DNA of 64,000 nucleotides. It comes from Gammaproteobacteria bacterium (lineage in GTDB: Bacteria > Pseudomonadota > Gammaproteobacteria > Pseudomonadales > Porticoccaceae). The stretch spans positions 62,001 to 126,000 of the forward strand of contig JADJET010000006.1 of the NCBI GenBank assembly GCA_016708925.1. Direction: 5' to 3'. Under the pieces are notes generated by a model that made no database searches, was not told the origin of the DNA, and worked only from the letters and a program-made list of their open reading frames with translations. The position numbers and the translations under genes were made by a program. Below, piece after piece: positions 44,127 to 52,811 of the stretch; position 1 is the stretch's first letter, and each line of letters starts with the position of its first letter.

Positions 44127-45191
44127 ATGGCCCTGATCAGTCTGCGTCAACTGCTCGATCACGCCGCCGAGCACAGCTATGGCGTGCCGGCGTTCAACGT
44201 CAACAACCTGGAACAGATGCGCGCCATCATGGAGGCGGCGGCCGAGACCGACAGCCCGGTGATCGTGCAGGCCTCCGCCGGCGCGCGCAAATACGCCGGC
44301 GCGCCCTTTCTGCGCCATCTCATCCTGGCTGCCATCGAGGAGTTTCCCCAGCTCCCCGTGGTGATGCACCAGGATCACGGCACCAGCCCGGCGGTGTGCC
44401 AGCGCTCCATCCAGCTCGGGTTTTCCTCGGTGATGATGGACGGCTCCCTGAAGGAAGACGGCAAGACCCCGGCGGACTACGACTACAACGTCGCGACCAC
44501 CCGCCGCGTGGTCGAGATGGCCCACGCCTGCGGGGTCTCGGTGGAAGGTGAGCTGGGCTGCCTCGGTTCGCTCGAAACCGGTCAGGCCGGCGAGGAAGAC
44601 GGTCTGGGCGCGGAAGGCACGCTGAGCCATGCGCAAATGCTCACCGATCCGGACGAGGCGGCGGATTTTGTCGCGGCCACCCAGGTGGATGCCCTCGCCA
44701 TCGCCATCGGCACCTCCCACGGCGCCTATAAATTCAGCCGCCCACCGACCGGCGATATCCTCGCCATCGACCGCATCAAGGCCATCCACGCGCGCATTCC
44801 CAATACCCATCTGGTGATGCACGGCTCTTCATCGGTGCCCCAGGACTGGCTCGCCATCATCAATCAATACGGCGGCAAGATTCCGGAAACCTACGGCGTG
44901 CCCCTGGCCGAGATCGTCGAGGGCATCAAGCACGGCGTGCGCAAGGTGAACATCGACACCGACCTGCGCCTCGCCTCGACCGGCGCCATCCGCCGCTGTC
45001 TGGGTGAAAACCCCGCCGAGTTCGACCCCCGCAAATACCTGGCCGAAGCCACCCGCGCCATGAAGGCGATCTGCGTCGAACGTTATCAGGCGTTCGGCTG
45101 CACGGGGCAGGGCAGCCGGATCAGGCCGCTCGGCCTTGAGGCGATGAGTCAGCGTTACACCTCCGGGGGGCTGGCGTCGCAGGTGCGCTGA
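44127..45191 (+). CDS. fba: Fructose-bisphosphate aldolase class II, Calvin-cycle-type subfamily
   Basis: A 354-residue zinc aldolase. 'VPAFNVNNLEQMRA', 'VVMHQDHGTSP' (catalytic Asp and zinc His), 'SVEGELGCLG', 'IAIGTSHGAYKF' and 'LVMHGSSSVP' are family landmarks. The C-terminal 'ERYQAFGCTGQGSRIRPLGL' is typical of the subfamily shared with autotrophs, but no RuBisCO or other Calvin gene is in this window, so autotrophy is not implied. An AGGAGG-like site precedes ATG 44127. It ends 30 bases from the convergent signalling gene. Confidence 0.96.
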   Translation: MALISLRQLLDHAAEHSYGVPAFNVNNLEQMRAIMEAAAETDSPVIVQASAGARKYAGAPFLRHLILAAIEEFPQLPVVMHQDHGTSPAVCQRSIQLGFSSVMMDGSLKEDGKTPADYDYNVATTRRVVEMAHACGVSVEGELGCLGSLETGQAGEEDGLGAEGTLSHAQMLTDPDEAADFVAATQVDALAIAIGTSHGAYKFSRPPTGDILAIDRIKAIHARIPNTHLVMHGSSSVPQDWLAIINQYGGKIPETYGVPLAEIVEGIKHGVRKVNIDTDLRLASTGAIRRCLGENPAEFDPRKYLAEATRAMKAICVERYQAFGCTGQGSRIRPLGLEAMSQRYTSGGLASQVR

Positions 45192-45221
45192 TCCCGCTGC
45201 CACCGCCCGTCGGCGTTGTGG

Positions 45222-48070
45222 TCAAGGCGTTTCTTGACAATACCGGCGGGTGAAATCTTCGGCTGGCAGCGGCCTGGCGTACAGATAGCCCTGATGACAG
45301 TGGCAGCCGAGCGCGTGGAGAAACTCCGCTTCGGCGGTGGTTTCCACCCCTTCGGCGACCAGGTGCAGACTGAAGGTGGTGGCGATGGCCACCATGGTCT
45401 TGACGATGGCGGCGTTGTTGGGGTCTTCGATCAGGTTCGCGACAAAACTGCGGTCGATCTTGATTTCGTCGAGTGGCAGGCGCTTCAGGTAGTTCAACGA
45501 CGAATAACCGGTGCCGAAGTCGTCGATCGACAGATTGATCCCCAGTGCTTTCAACTCCGCCAGGCGGGCGACGGTTTCCTCAACCTTGTCGATCAGTATT
45601 CCTTCGGTGATCTCCAGCGTGAGCAGGGGAGGCTCGAGCCGGTGCGCGTTGATGGCCCGCTCCACACAAGCGACAAAATCCGGGTTCCGGAACTGGACCG
45701 GACTGACGTTGACCGCCATCACCAGTTGTTGTTCCGGGGGGCGATCGCGGTTCCACACCGCGAGCTGCCGGCAGGCGGCGTCGAGGACCCAGGCGCCGAT
45801 CTCGACGATCAGGCCGGTCTCCTCCGCGACGCAGATGAAGTCCCCGGGTGCGATCAATCCGCGCTCCGGGTGGTGCCAGCGCAGCAGGGCTTCGGCGCCG
45901 ACAATCCGGCTGCCATCCAGCACCTTGGGCTGATAGTGGAGCTCCAACTGGTCGTCGATGAGCGCCGCGCGCAGCCCGCGTTCGATGGCGAGGCGCTCGT
46001 CCGCCGCGTTTTGCAACGCGGGCTGATAGAAAGATACCGTGCTGCGACCCTCCTTTTTGGCCTGATACATGGCGGCGTCGGCGCGGTGCAGCAGCTCCGT
46101 CGTGTCGTCCCCGTCGGCGGGAAACAGGGCGACACCGACACTGGCGGACAGGTGATACGGGTGGCCCGCGATCGCGTAATTGCCGGATAGCCGCTCCAGT
46201 ACCCGGTAAGCGGCGCGCCGGATGGCGCCCGGATTGGCTACCGCGTGCAGCACCACCACGAACTCGTCGCCGCCGAGGCGGGCGATGGTGTCCTCTTCCC
46301 GGATCTGCGCGCGCAGGCGCGCGGCCACTTCGATCAGGATCTGGTCGCCGGCACGGTGGCCGAGACTGTCGTTGATGCGCTTGAAGTGATCCAGGTCGAT
46401 GAACAGCAGCGCGCCGCAGCCGCCGGATCGCTTGGCGGCGGCGACCGCCTGCCGCACCCGATCGAACAACAGGCGGCGGTTGGGGAGCTTGGTGAGCGGG
46501 TCGAAGTAGGCGAGTTGCTCGATGGTCTCCTGGGCGGCTTTCTGCTGGCTGATATCGGCCACCGCGCCGCGCACATGGAGCGGTTTGCCCTCCGCGTTGC
46601 ACTCCACCTCGGCCTGGGTGTGGGTCCAGCGCACCTGGCCGTCGTGATCGAGCAGGCGGACGTCGAGATCGAATCCCTCGCCCTTGACAAGGGCGTCCGC
46701 CACGCCCGTTTCCACCAGCGGCCAGTCGTCCGGGTGAATCACCGTCCGCAGGCCGTCGTAGCCGCCGGCAAAGGCGCCGGGTTGAACCCCAGAATGTCTT
46801 CCGCGCCCTCCGACCAGCTCATCTGGAGCGTGGCTGGATTCAATTCCCAGCAGGCGATCCCGTAGGCACGGTTGGCGAGACGAAGCATTTTTTCCCGTGC
46901 CGCCAGCTCGGCCATGAGATCCTGGTATTCAGCTTCGGCACGCTTGCGTGCGGTGATGTCGCGCGTGGTGATCAGGAGAATCGCCGCGCCTTTCAGGGTT
47001 GAAGGCGTGATGCTGGCCTCGAACTGGGAGACGCTGCCGTCGGGTCGCGCCACCTGCCAGTCCACCCAGGCATGACGATCGCGGCGTACCGCCGTGGTGA
47101 TCTCGACGCTTTTTGCGGCGGAAGCACGGCCATCGGGCTGCCAGGGCCCTGAGACGTCAGCCGCGGTTTTGCCGATAATTTCGTCGCGCGGACGTCCCAG
47201 CATGTGCGCGAAATGCCCGTTGCACTCGATGATGTGGTCGCCGTGGATAATCGCTACCCCCTCCTGCATCGACTCGATCAGGTGGTTGTAGTTGAGCTGG
47301 CTTTCCCGCAGGGCTTCGGCGGCGGCGACGGCCTCGGTCAGATCGTAGAGGCCCACCACGAAGTGGGACACCGTGCCGGATTCGTCGCGGATTTTCCGCG
47401 CGGTTTCGCTCAGTTGCAGCAGAATGCCGGCCTGGTTGCGCCGGGTGGTGCGGCCGGTAATGGTATCGGGCGGTCCCGGCGAGCGGAAAAATTTCAGGAA
47501 CGGCGCCTTCTCGGCATCACCATAGAGGACATCCAGCGACGCGCCGACCAGCTCCTGTTCGGAGCGCTGACTCAGTTCCAGGCAGGCCGCGTTGACGCGC
47601 AGCACCCGTAAATCCGCTGCCGTGGCAACCAGCAGCGGCGCGCCGATTTCGAACGCCATGGCAGCGATGCGCCGCTCTTCTCGCAAGCGGTAGACATCGG
47701 TGATGTCGCGAAAAATGATCGCCGCGCCCGCGACCCTGTCGTGCGCATCGGTTATCGGGTAGATGGTTTCGTTGATGCGCCGTTGCCGGCCGCCGCGCTC
47801 GGTGAGCAGAATGTCCGAATGCTCGCTGGCGTGGCCGCTGGCCAGCACGGCCTCCAGCGGCGCGGCGCAGTTGGCGCTGTGCTGTGGCGCACTCAGCGTG
47901 GTTACCACAGTCGCCGCCCGCTGGCCGATCGCTTCATCGACCGACCAGCCGGTGAGGGCGTGGGCGGCCGGATTGAGGTGCAGAACCCGGCCGCCGGCAT
48001 CGGTGACGACCACCGCGTCGGTGATCGCCTGCAGGAAGCGATCGATGCTGGGCAATTGCTCTTTTGCCAT
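45222..48070 (-). CDS. Multi-PAS GGDEF-EAL cyclic-di-GMP protein (one frameshift)
   Basis: Joined, a roughly 949-residue sensor. From ATG 48070: four PAS domains (about 5-430; for example 'ITDAVVVTDAGGRVLHLNPA', 'ESMQEGVAIIHGDHIIECNG'), then GGDEF with intact 'RLGGDEF', then EAL with 'GAEALLRW' and 'DDFGTGYSSL'. Both catalytic signatures are complete, so synthesis and breakdown of c-di-GMP are both possible. The frame breaks at about 46778-46790 inside the fourth PAS: '...DILGF' then one frame over 'QPGAFAGGYDGLR'. A missing base is the simplest cause. Other in-frame Met codons upstream (to 48169) lack better start signals. Confidence 0.88.
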
Positions 48071-48196
48071 GGAGGGAGTCCCGCTCGCTATTTTCATGAT
48101 TGTTTTTTTAGGGTCGTTGGGCCGAGTCGCCATCATGCAGCCCCACCAGGGCGCAAGGGGCGCAAGCAAAGTGGTGGGCGGTGCGGGCGAGGTGCG

Positions 48197-48673
48197 TCAA
48201 AACCAGTGCTTGCGCCGCATCAGCGCCACCACCACCGCCAGTGCCGCCGCCATGATCGCCACGACGATGGCAAAGGCGTGTCCGTCCCGGGTGCCCGGCA
48301 GCCCTGCGACATTCATCCCGAACAGCCCGGTAATGAAGGTTATCGGCAGAAAGATCGCGGACAGGATAGCCAATACATACATGCGTGCATTTTGTTGTTC
48401 GACGTTGCGGTTGAGAAGTTCCTCCTGTAACACCATGGCGCGCTCGCGCACCAGATCGAGATCCTCGACATAGCGCGATGCGGTCAGACTGTCGATCAGG
48501 CCGGTGTCGAGGCCCAGTCCGGACAGCGCTTCCCGGGTGTCCGGCTGCGAATAATCGAGGTGATACCAGCGCGGCTCCGCCGTTTGGGTGGCGACGGGGT
48601 GGCTGCCGCCGGCGCCGTCCAGGGCACAGGCAAAGACAAATCGGGGGTCGTTGGTGTTCTGATCGGTGGTCAT
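48197..48673 (-). CDS. ZntB/CorA-type transporter with internal deletion
   Basis: A 158-residue protein whose two ends match ZntB but whose middle is missing. N-terminus: 'FVFACALDGAGGSHPV' and 'WYHLDYSQPDTREALSG'; then it jumps to the last helices 'YVEDLDLVRERAMVLQEELL', 'LPITFITGLFGMNVAGLPG' and a second membrane segment before 'RRKHWF'. Intact family members have about 320 residues, so about 165 are gone, in frame. The pore motif GMN is kept. It may be non-functional or form a minimal channel; I favour loss of function. Confidence 0.75.
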   Translation of the reverse strand: MTTDQNTNDPRFVFACALDGAGGSHPVATQTAEPRWYHLDYSQPDTREALSGLGLDTGLIDSLTASRYVEDLDLVRERAMVLQEELLNRNVEQQNARMYVLAILSAIFLPITFITGLFGMNVAGLPGTRDGHAFAIVVAIMAAALAVVVALMRRKHWF

Positions 48674-48793
48674 GGGGATGCTCGCTGAATTCCCGCCGGG
48701 GCCCGGGGGCCCGCCGCAACCGCGCTCCGGGCTTGGGCTATCATGTTCCGGGCGGTCTGGACCGCTTGAAGATCAAGCGCAGGAGAACCAGCG

Positions 48794-49330
48794 ATGGAAC
48801 ATCGCGAACTGGAATACGTTGGCTTTTGGGTGCGGGTCGTGGCGAGCCTGATCGACACCGTGCTGCTGATGTTGATCGTTATGCCCTTGCTCGCTGCCGT
48901 CTACGGCCGCGGCTATCTGGACACGAGCATCGGCGCGGTGCCGGGCACGCCGGACCTGCTGATTTCCTGGGTGCTGCCCGCCGTGGCGGTGATCGCGTTC
49001 TGGATTGCCCGCCAGGCCACGCCCGGCAAGATGCTGTTCCAAGCCCGGATCGTCGATGCCCGCACCGGGCGCGAGCCCAGCGCCGGGCAGTGCATTGGCC
49101 GTTATCTGGCCTACTTCGTTTCCAGCATCCCGTTTTGTCTGGGTTTTCTCTGGGTCGCCATCGATCGCAGAAAGCAGGGCTGGCACGACAAACTCGCCGG
49201 TACCGTGGTGGTGCGACCGGCGCGCGGCGGCGTAGCCCCGGTGGTATTTCCGGAAGGCGACGCTTTTCCTGAACCCGCCGGGGTGTCCAGGCACTCACCG
49301 CGCATCGAAAAAACGGGAGGCAAGCAATGA
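48794..49330 (+). CDS. RDD-family membrane protein
   Basis: A 178-residue protein with three hydrophobic segments ('SLIDTVLLMLIVMPLLAAVY', 'LISWVLPAVAVIAFWIA', 'YFVSSIPFCLGFLWVAI') and the RDD-family arrangement 'GFWVRVVASLID' ... 'ATPGKMLFQARIVDARTG' ... 'DRRKQGWHDKLAGTVVV'. RDD proteins are small membrane proteins of mostly unknown role, some linked to ion transport. AGGAGA precedes ATG 48794. Its stop overlaps the SDR gene start (ATGA at 49327). Confidence 0.85.
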   Translation: MEHRELEYVGFWVRVVASLIDTVLLMLIVMPLLAAVYGRGYLDTSIGAVPGTPDLLISWVLPAVAVIAFWIARQATPGKMLFQARIVDARTGREPSAGQCIGRYLAYFVSSIPFCLGFLWVAIDRRKQGWHDKLAGTVVVRPARGGVAPVVFPEGDAFPEPAGVSRHSPRIEKTGGKQ

Positions 49331-50262
49331 AAAATCTGGCGGGCAAAGCGGCCATCGTCACCGGTGCCGGGCGCGGCATCGGTCGCGCCATTGCGCTGGA
49401 ACTGGCCACGCAAGGCGCCGCCGTGGTTGTCGTCGATCCGGGCCTGGGGCGCGGCGGTGAAGCCACTGAAGATGCTCCGGCCGCGCAAGTGGTGGGCGAG
49501 ATCGAAGCGCGCGGCGGACGTGCCGTGGCCGCATTGCAGCCGGTGGACGACTACAGCGCCGCCGGCGCCATCGTCGGCCAGTGCGTCGAATCCTTCGGGC
49601 GCGTCGATGTGGTGGTCAACTGTGCCGGCGTGCTGCGCGAGCGCATGATCTGGAATCTCGGCGAGGACGACTGGGACACCGTGATCCGGGTCCACCTCAA
49701 GGGCCACTACAACATGTGCCACCACGCCGCCAAGGTGATGCGCGGCCAGCGCGGCGGGCGCCTGATCAACTTCGCCTCCGACGCCTGGCGCGGCAGCGTC
49801 GGCCAGGCGAACTACGCCGCCGCCAAGGGCGGCATCGTCTCCCTCACCCGCGCGCTGGCCCGCGAACTGGGCCGCTACGGCGTCACCGCCAACGCCATCT
49901 GCCCCATCGCCGCCACCCGCATGACCCTGAACCAGGGCGTGATCGACGGCATGAAGCGCCGCCTCGAGAGCGGGCTCATCAGCCAGGAGCGCTACGACGC
50001 CATCATGGCGATGCCCGGACCCGAGTTCGCGGCGCCCATGGTCGCCTACCTGGCGACCGCGGCGGCGGCCGACGTCAACGGCCAGATCTTCCACGTCGAG
50101 AAGGGCCGGGTCTCCATCTACTCCGAGCCGGTGGAAGAAAAAGCGCTGCTCAAGGCCCAGGACGACGGCCTGTTCACGGTCGAAGAACTGATGGCCGCAG
50201 TGCCCGGCTGTCTGCTGGTCGGCCATCCCAACCCGGCGCCGGCGGAATCTGAATTGAACTGA
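49327..50262 (+). CDS. Short-chain dehydrogenase/reductase
   Basis: A 311-residue classical SDR: cofactor motif 'VTGAGRGIGRAIA' (about 11-23), 'NCAGVL', catalytic S151, Y163 and K167 ('YAAAK'), and 'NAICPIAATRMT'. The C-terminal extension beyond residue 260 ('VSIYSEPVEEKALLKAQDDG' onward) is like that of SDRs found with acyl-CoA metabolism, such as 3-hydroxyacyl-CoA dehydrogenase types, but the substrate is unknown. It is translationally coupled to the RDD gene, an unusual partner. Confidence 0.88.
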   Translation: MKNLAGKAAIVTGAGRGIGRAIALELATQGAAVVVVDPGLGRGGEATEDAPAAQVVGEIEARGGRAVAALQPVDDYSAAGAIVGQCVESFGRVDVVVNCAGVLRERMIWNLGEDDWDTVIRVHLKGHYNMCHHAAKVMRGQRGGRLINFASDAWRGSVGQANYAAAKGGIVSLTRALARELGRYGVTANAICPIAATRMTLNQGVIDGMKRRLESGLISQERYDAIMAMPGPEFAAPMVAYLATAAAADVNGQIFHVEKGRVSIYSEPVEEKALLKAQDDGLFTVEELMAAVPGCLLVGHPNPAPAESELN

Positions 50263-50271
50263 GCGCTGAAT

Positions 50272-50940
50272 TCAGCGCGCCACCACGCCGGCCTCCGCCC
50301 GCAGCAGGGCCCCGAGTTCGGCGACCAGGCGGTCCCCCGGGGCGAGCGGACCCACGCCTTCCGGGGTGCCGGTGAGCACGATGTCGCCGGGTTCGAGCGT
50401 GAACCAGCGGCTCATGTAGCAGAGCAGGTCCAGCACCGGGGTCAGCATGGTGGCGGTGCGGCCGTGCTGGCGCGGCACGCCGTTTTGATGGAGCCGGAAC
50501 TCCAGGTTCTGCAGATCGCCGACCCGCGCTGGCGCCAGGAATTCCGACACCGGGCAGGCGCCGTCAAAGCCTTTGGCACGCTCCCAGGGATGGCCGGCCT
50601 GCTTCAGCTTCTTTTGCAGATCGCGCAGGGTCAGGTCGAGCGCCAGGCCGACGCCGGCGATGGCGGCCCGGGCCTGGGTGGCGTCGCAGTGACGCAGGGG
50701 CGCGCCGATCAGCAGCGCGAGCTCGGTCTCGAAATGGCATTCGCCGCGATCCACCGGGATGGCGATTTCGCCCGCAAAGGGTCGCAGCGCGGTGCCCGGC
50801 TTGATGAACAGCACCGGCTCCGCCGCCGGCTGGCTGCCCATTTCGGCGACATGGGCGGCGTAGTTGAGGCCGACGCAGACAACTTTTCCGCGAGGTAGAT
50901 CGCAGGGTGTTCCGGCGGTGAAGCGGTGTTGGTAGATCAT
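50272..50940 (-). CDS. Fumarylacetoacetate hydrolase-family enzyme (YcgM-like)
   Basis: A 222-residue FAH-fold hydrolase/isomerase. The metal site residues lie in 'CHFETELALLIG' (two Glu) and 'GVGLALDLTLRD' (Asp); the family start 'VVCVGLNYAAHVAEMG' and 'GDIVLTGTPEGVG' are clear. Small single-domain members such as YcgM/FAHD1 cleave acylpyruvates or decarboxylate oxaloacetate. It is convergent with the SDR gene, with only 9 bases between the ends. Confidence 0.9.
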   Translation of the reverse strand: MIYQHRFTAGTPCDLPRGKVVCVGLNYAAHVAEMGSQPAAEPVLFIKPGTALRPFAGEIAIPVDRGECHFETELALLIGAPLRHCDATQARAAIAGVGLALDLTLRDLQKKLKQAGHPWERAKGFDGACPVSEFLAPARVGDLQNLEFRLHQNGVPRQHGRTATMLTPVLDLLCYMSRWFTLEPGDIVLTGTPEGVGPLAPGDRLVAELGALLRAEAGVVAR

Positions 50941-50981
50941 GGCAAAAGCCCTGGCAACGGGTAAAAAAGCGGCGGCATCTT

Positions 50982-51956
50982 TCAGAATTCCAGCGCGGCA
51001 AACACCCGGGTGCGGATCGCTTCTGCTTCATTGACCAGATGGTGCTGGGCGCCGGGCAGCAAATGCAGATGCATGTTGGGCAGTTTCTTGCCCAGCAGAC
51101 GCAGGTTGTAGCGCCAGTCGAGCGTGGTGTCGGCGTCGCCCTGCACCAGGGTCACGGGGTGTGGCGACGGCGGCAGGCGGTGCAGCGCCTCGGCCCAGTG
51201 TTTCATGGCGCCGATCCATTCCAGCGGGATGTGGCGTTCCTGCAGTGGATCGTGCCGCTGCACGAAATCGAGAAATGCCGGGTCGCCCGAATTGATCATG
51301 AATTTGCGATCGATCGCTTTGCGCCAGCGGTGGGAGGCGAGGTAAACCAGCCGGTTGAGCGTCCAGTGCCGCGGATGCACCAGGGGTGCGAGCAGGGCGA
51401 TCCGCTCCAGCGGCCGGAGGTGTTCGCCGTCAAGCAAATATTTGATCAGGATGGCGCCGCCGGTGCTCTGGCCCACGCCGTGCCAGGGCGCGGGCAAGGC
51501 GGCGGCGCGGGCGAGGATTCCCGTCAGCACCTCGGTGTAGTGATCGAAGCTGGCGATGGTGACGCGTTCGCCGTCCGACAACCCATGCCCCGGCAAATCG
51601 AAGGCGACGACATTCAGTTCCTGCGCGAGCAGGTGGCGAATCAAGTGTCCGTACAGCCCGACGTGATCGAAATAGCCGTGCACCACAAAGACGGTGCCGC
51701 GCGGCGCCGGGTGCAACCAGTAGTGGGCGGCGATCCGGTAGCCGTTGGTGCTCACCCTGCCCATGCGGTGGCGCACGCCGGCAGCGAGGGATGCGCGCTC
51801 GATGTGGTAGTGACGCAGGTACTCTGCCGCTCCCGCGAGTGTGTCGCTGTCCGGATCGGTGCCGGAATCGAAGACGAGGGGTGGCAAGTTGCGGCGCAAC
51901 TGATCGAGGGTGGCGACTGTGAGTGTGGTGACGGAAACCGGTTCGGACTGTGGCAT
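50982..51956 (-). CDS. Alpha/beta hydrolase, lysophospholipase-like
   Basis: A 324-residue alpha/beta hydrolase with nucleophile S164 in 'GQSTGG', oxyanion-type 'VVHGYFDH' and the block 'AFDLPGHGLSDGER', the monoglyceride lipase/lysophospholipase (Hydrolase_4) pattern. The late acid and base are probably D in 'VQGDADTTLDW' and H in 'PGAQHHLVN'. About 60 non-conserved residues precede the core. ATG 51956 is used. It shares the strand with the FAH gene and may be cotranscribed with it. Confidence 0.85.
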   Translation of the reverse strand: MPQSEPVSVTTLTVATLDQLRRNLPPLVFDSGTDPDSDTLAGAAEYLRHYHIERASLAAGVRHRMGRVSTNGYRIAAHYWLHPAPRGTVFVVHGYFDHVGLYGHLIRHLLAQELNVVAFDLPGHGLSDGERVTIASFDHYTEVLTGILARAAALPAPWHGVGQSTGGAILIKYLLDGEHLRPLERIALLAPLVHPRHWTLNRLVYLASHRWRKAIDRKFMINSGDPAFLDFVQRHDPLQERHIPLEWIGAMKHWAEALHRLPPSPHPVTLVQGDADTTLDWRYNLRLLGKKLPNMHLHLLPGAQHHLVNEAEAIRTRVFAALEF

Positions 51957-52094
51957 GGCTGGGATGGGTAGCGGACGCTGCGTCGAGCCTATCACACCCG
52001 CGCAATGTATCCGTGGCTGTGGACCCGCCGCGCGCATTGCCGGAGTCCGCCGTTCGCGGCATAGTTCCCGGCGTTTCCTCACCGGTAAGCGCGC

Positions 52095-52778
52095 ATGCCT
52101 GAATACCTGATCGCCCCGTCCATCCTGTCCGCCGATTTCGCCCGTCTGGGGGCCGAAGTGGATGCGGTGCTGGCCGCCGGCGCCGACGTCGTTCACTTCG
52201 ACGTGATGGACAACCACTATGTGCCCAACCTCACCGTCGGGCCCATGGTGTGCAAGGCGCTGCGCGATTACGGCGTCACCGCGCCCATCGACGTGCACCT
52301 GATGGTAGAGCCGGTCGATGACCTGATCCGCGCCTTCGCCGCCGCCGGCGCCTCCTGGATCACCTTTCACCCCGAGGCGAGCCGGCATGTGGACCGCTCG
52401 CTGCAAGTGGCGCGCGAGCTGGGCTGCAAGACCGGCCTGGTGCTGAATCCGGCCACCGGGCTCGAAGTGATCCACCATGTGATGGACAAACTCGACGTGT
52501 TGCTGCTGATGTCGGTGAACCCCGGCTTCGGCGGCCAGACCTTCATTCCGGAAACCCTCAACAAGCTGCGCGCCGCGCGCGCGCTGATCGACGCCAGCGG
52601 CCGCGCCATTCGACTGGAAGTGGACGGCGGAGTGAGCGCCGCCAATATCGCGCAAATAGCCGCCGCGGGCGCCGATACCTTTGTCGCGGGATCGGCGATT
52701 TTCGGCGCGGCGGATTATGGCGCCGCGGTCGCGGCCATGCGCGCGGCGCTGGCGGGGGTGGCCGCCCCGGATCGCTAA
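52095..52778 (+). CDS. rpe: Ribulose-phosphate 3-epimerase
   Basis: A 227-residue TIM-barrel epimerase interconverting ribulose-5-phosphate and xylulose-5-phosphate. 'APSILSADFARLG', 'VVHFDVMDNHYVPNLTVGP' (metal His/Asp), 'DVHLMVE', 'LMSVNPGFGGQ' and 'LEVDGGVS' are all present. In many gammaproteobacteria rpe leads to gph and trpE; here the giant helicase gene lies between rpe and trpE. Confidence 0.96.
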   Translation: MPEYLIAPSILSADFARLGAEVDAVLAAGADVVHFDVMDNHYVPNLTVGPMVCKALRDYGVTAPIDVHLMVEPVDDLIRAFAAAGASWITFHPEASRHVDRSLQVARELGCKTGLVLNPATGLEVIHHVMDKLDVLLLMSVNPGFGGQTFIPETLNKLRAARALIDASGRAIRLEVDGGVSAANIAQIAAAGADTFVAGSAIFGAADYGAAVAAMRAALAGVAAPDR

Positions 52779-52811
52779 AACGGCGGTAATCCGCAGCAGG
52801 GAGTACCGGCT

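Noticed and set aside
44127..45191. Evidence for Calvin-cycle autotrophy from the aldolase subtype
   Set aside because: This class II subtype is widespread in heterotrophs, and no RuBisCO, phosphoribulokinase or carboxysome gene lies in the window, though formate dehydrogenase is present.
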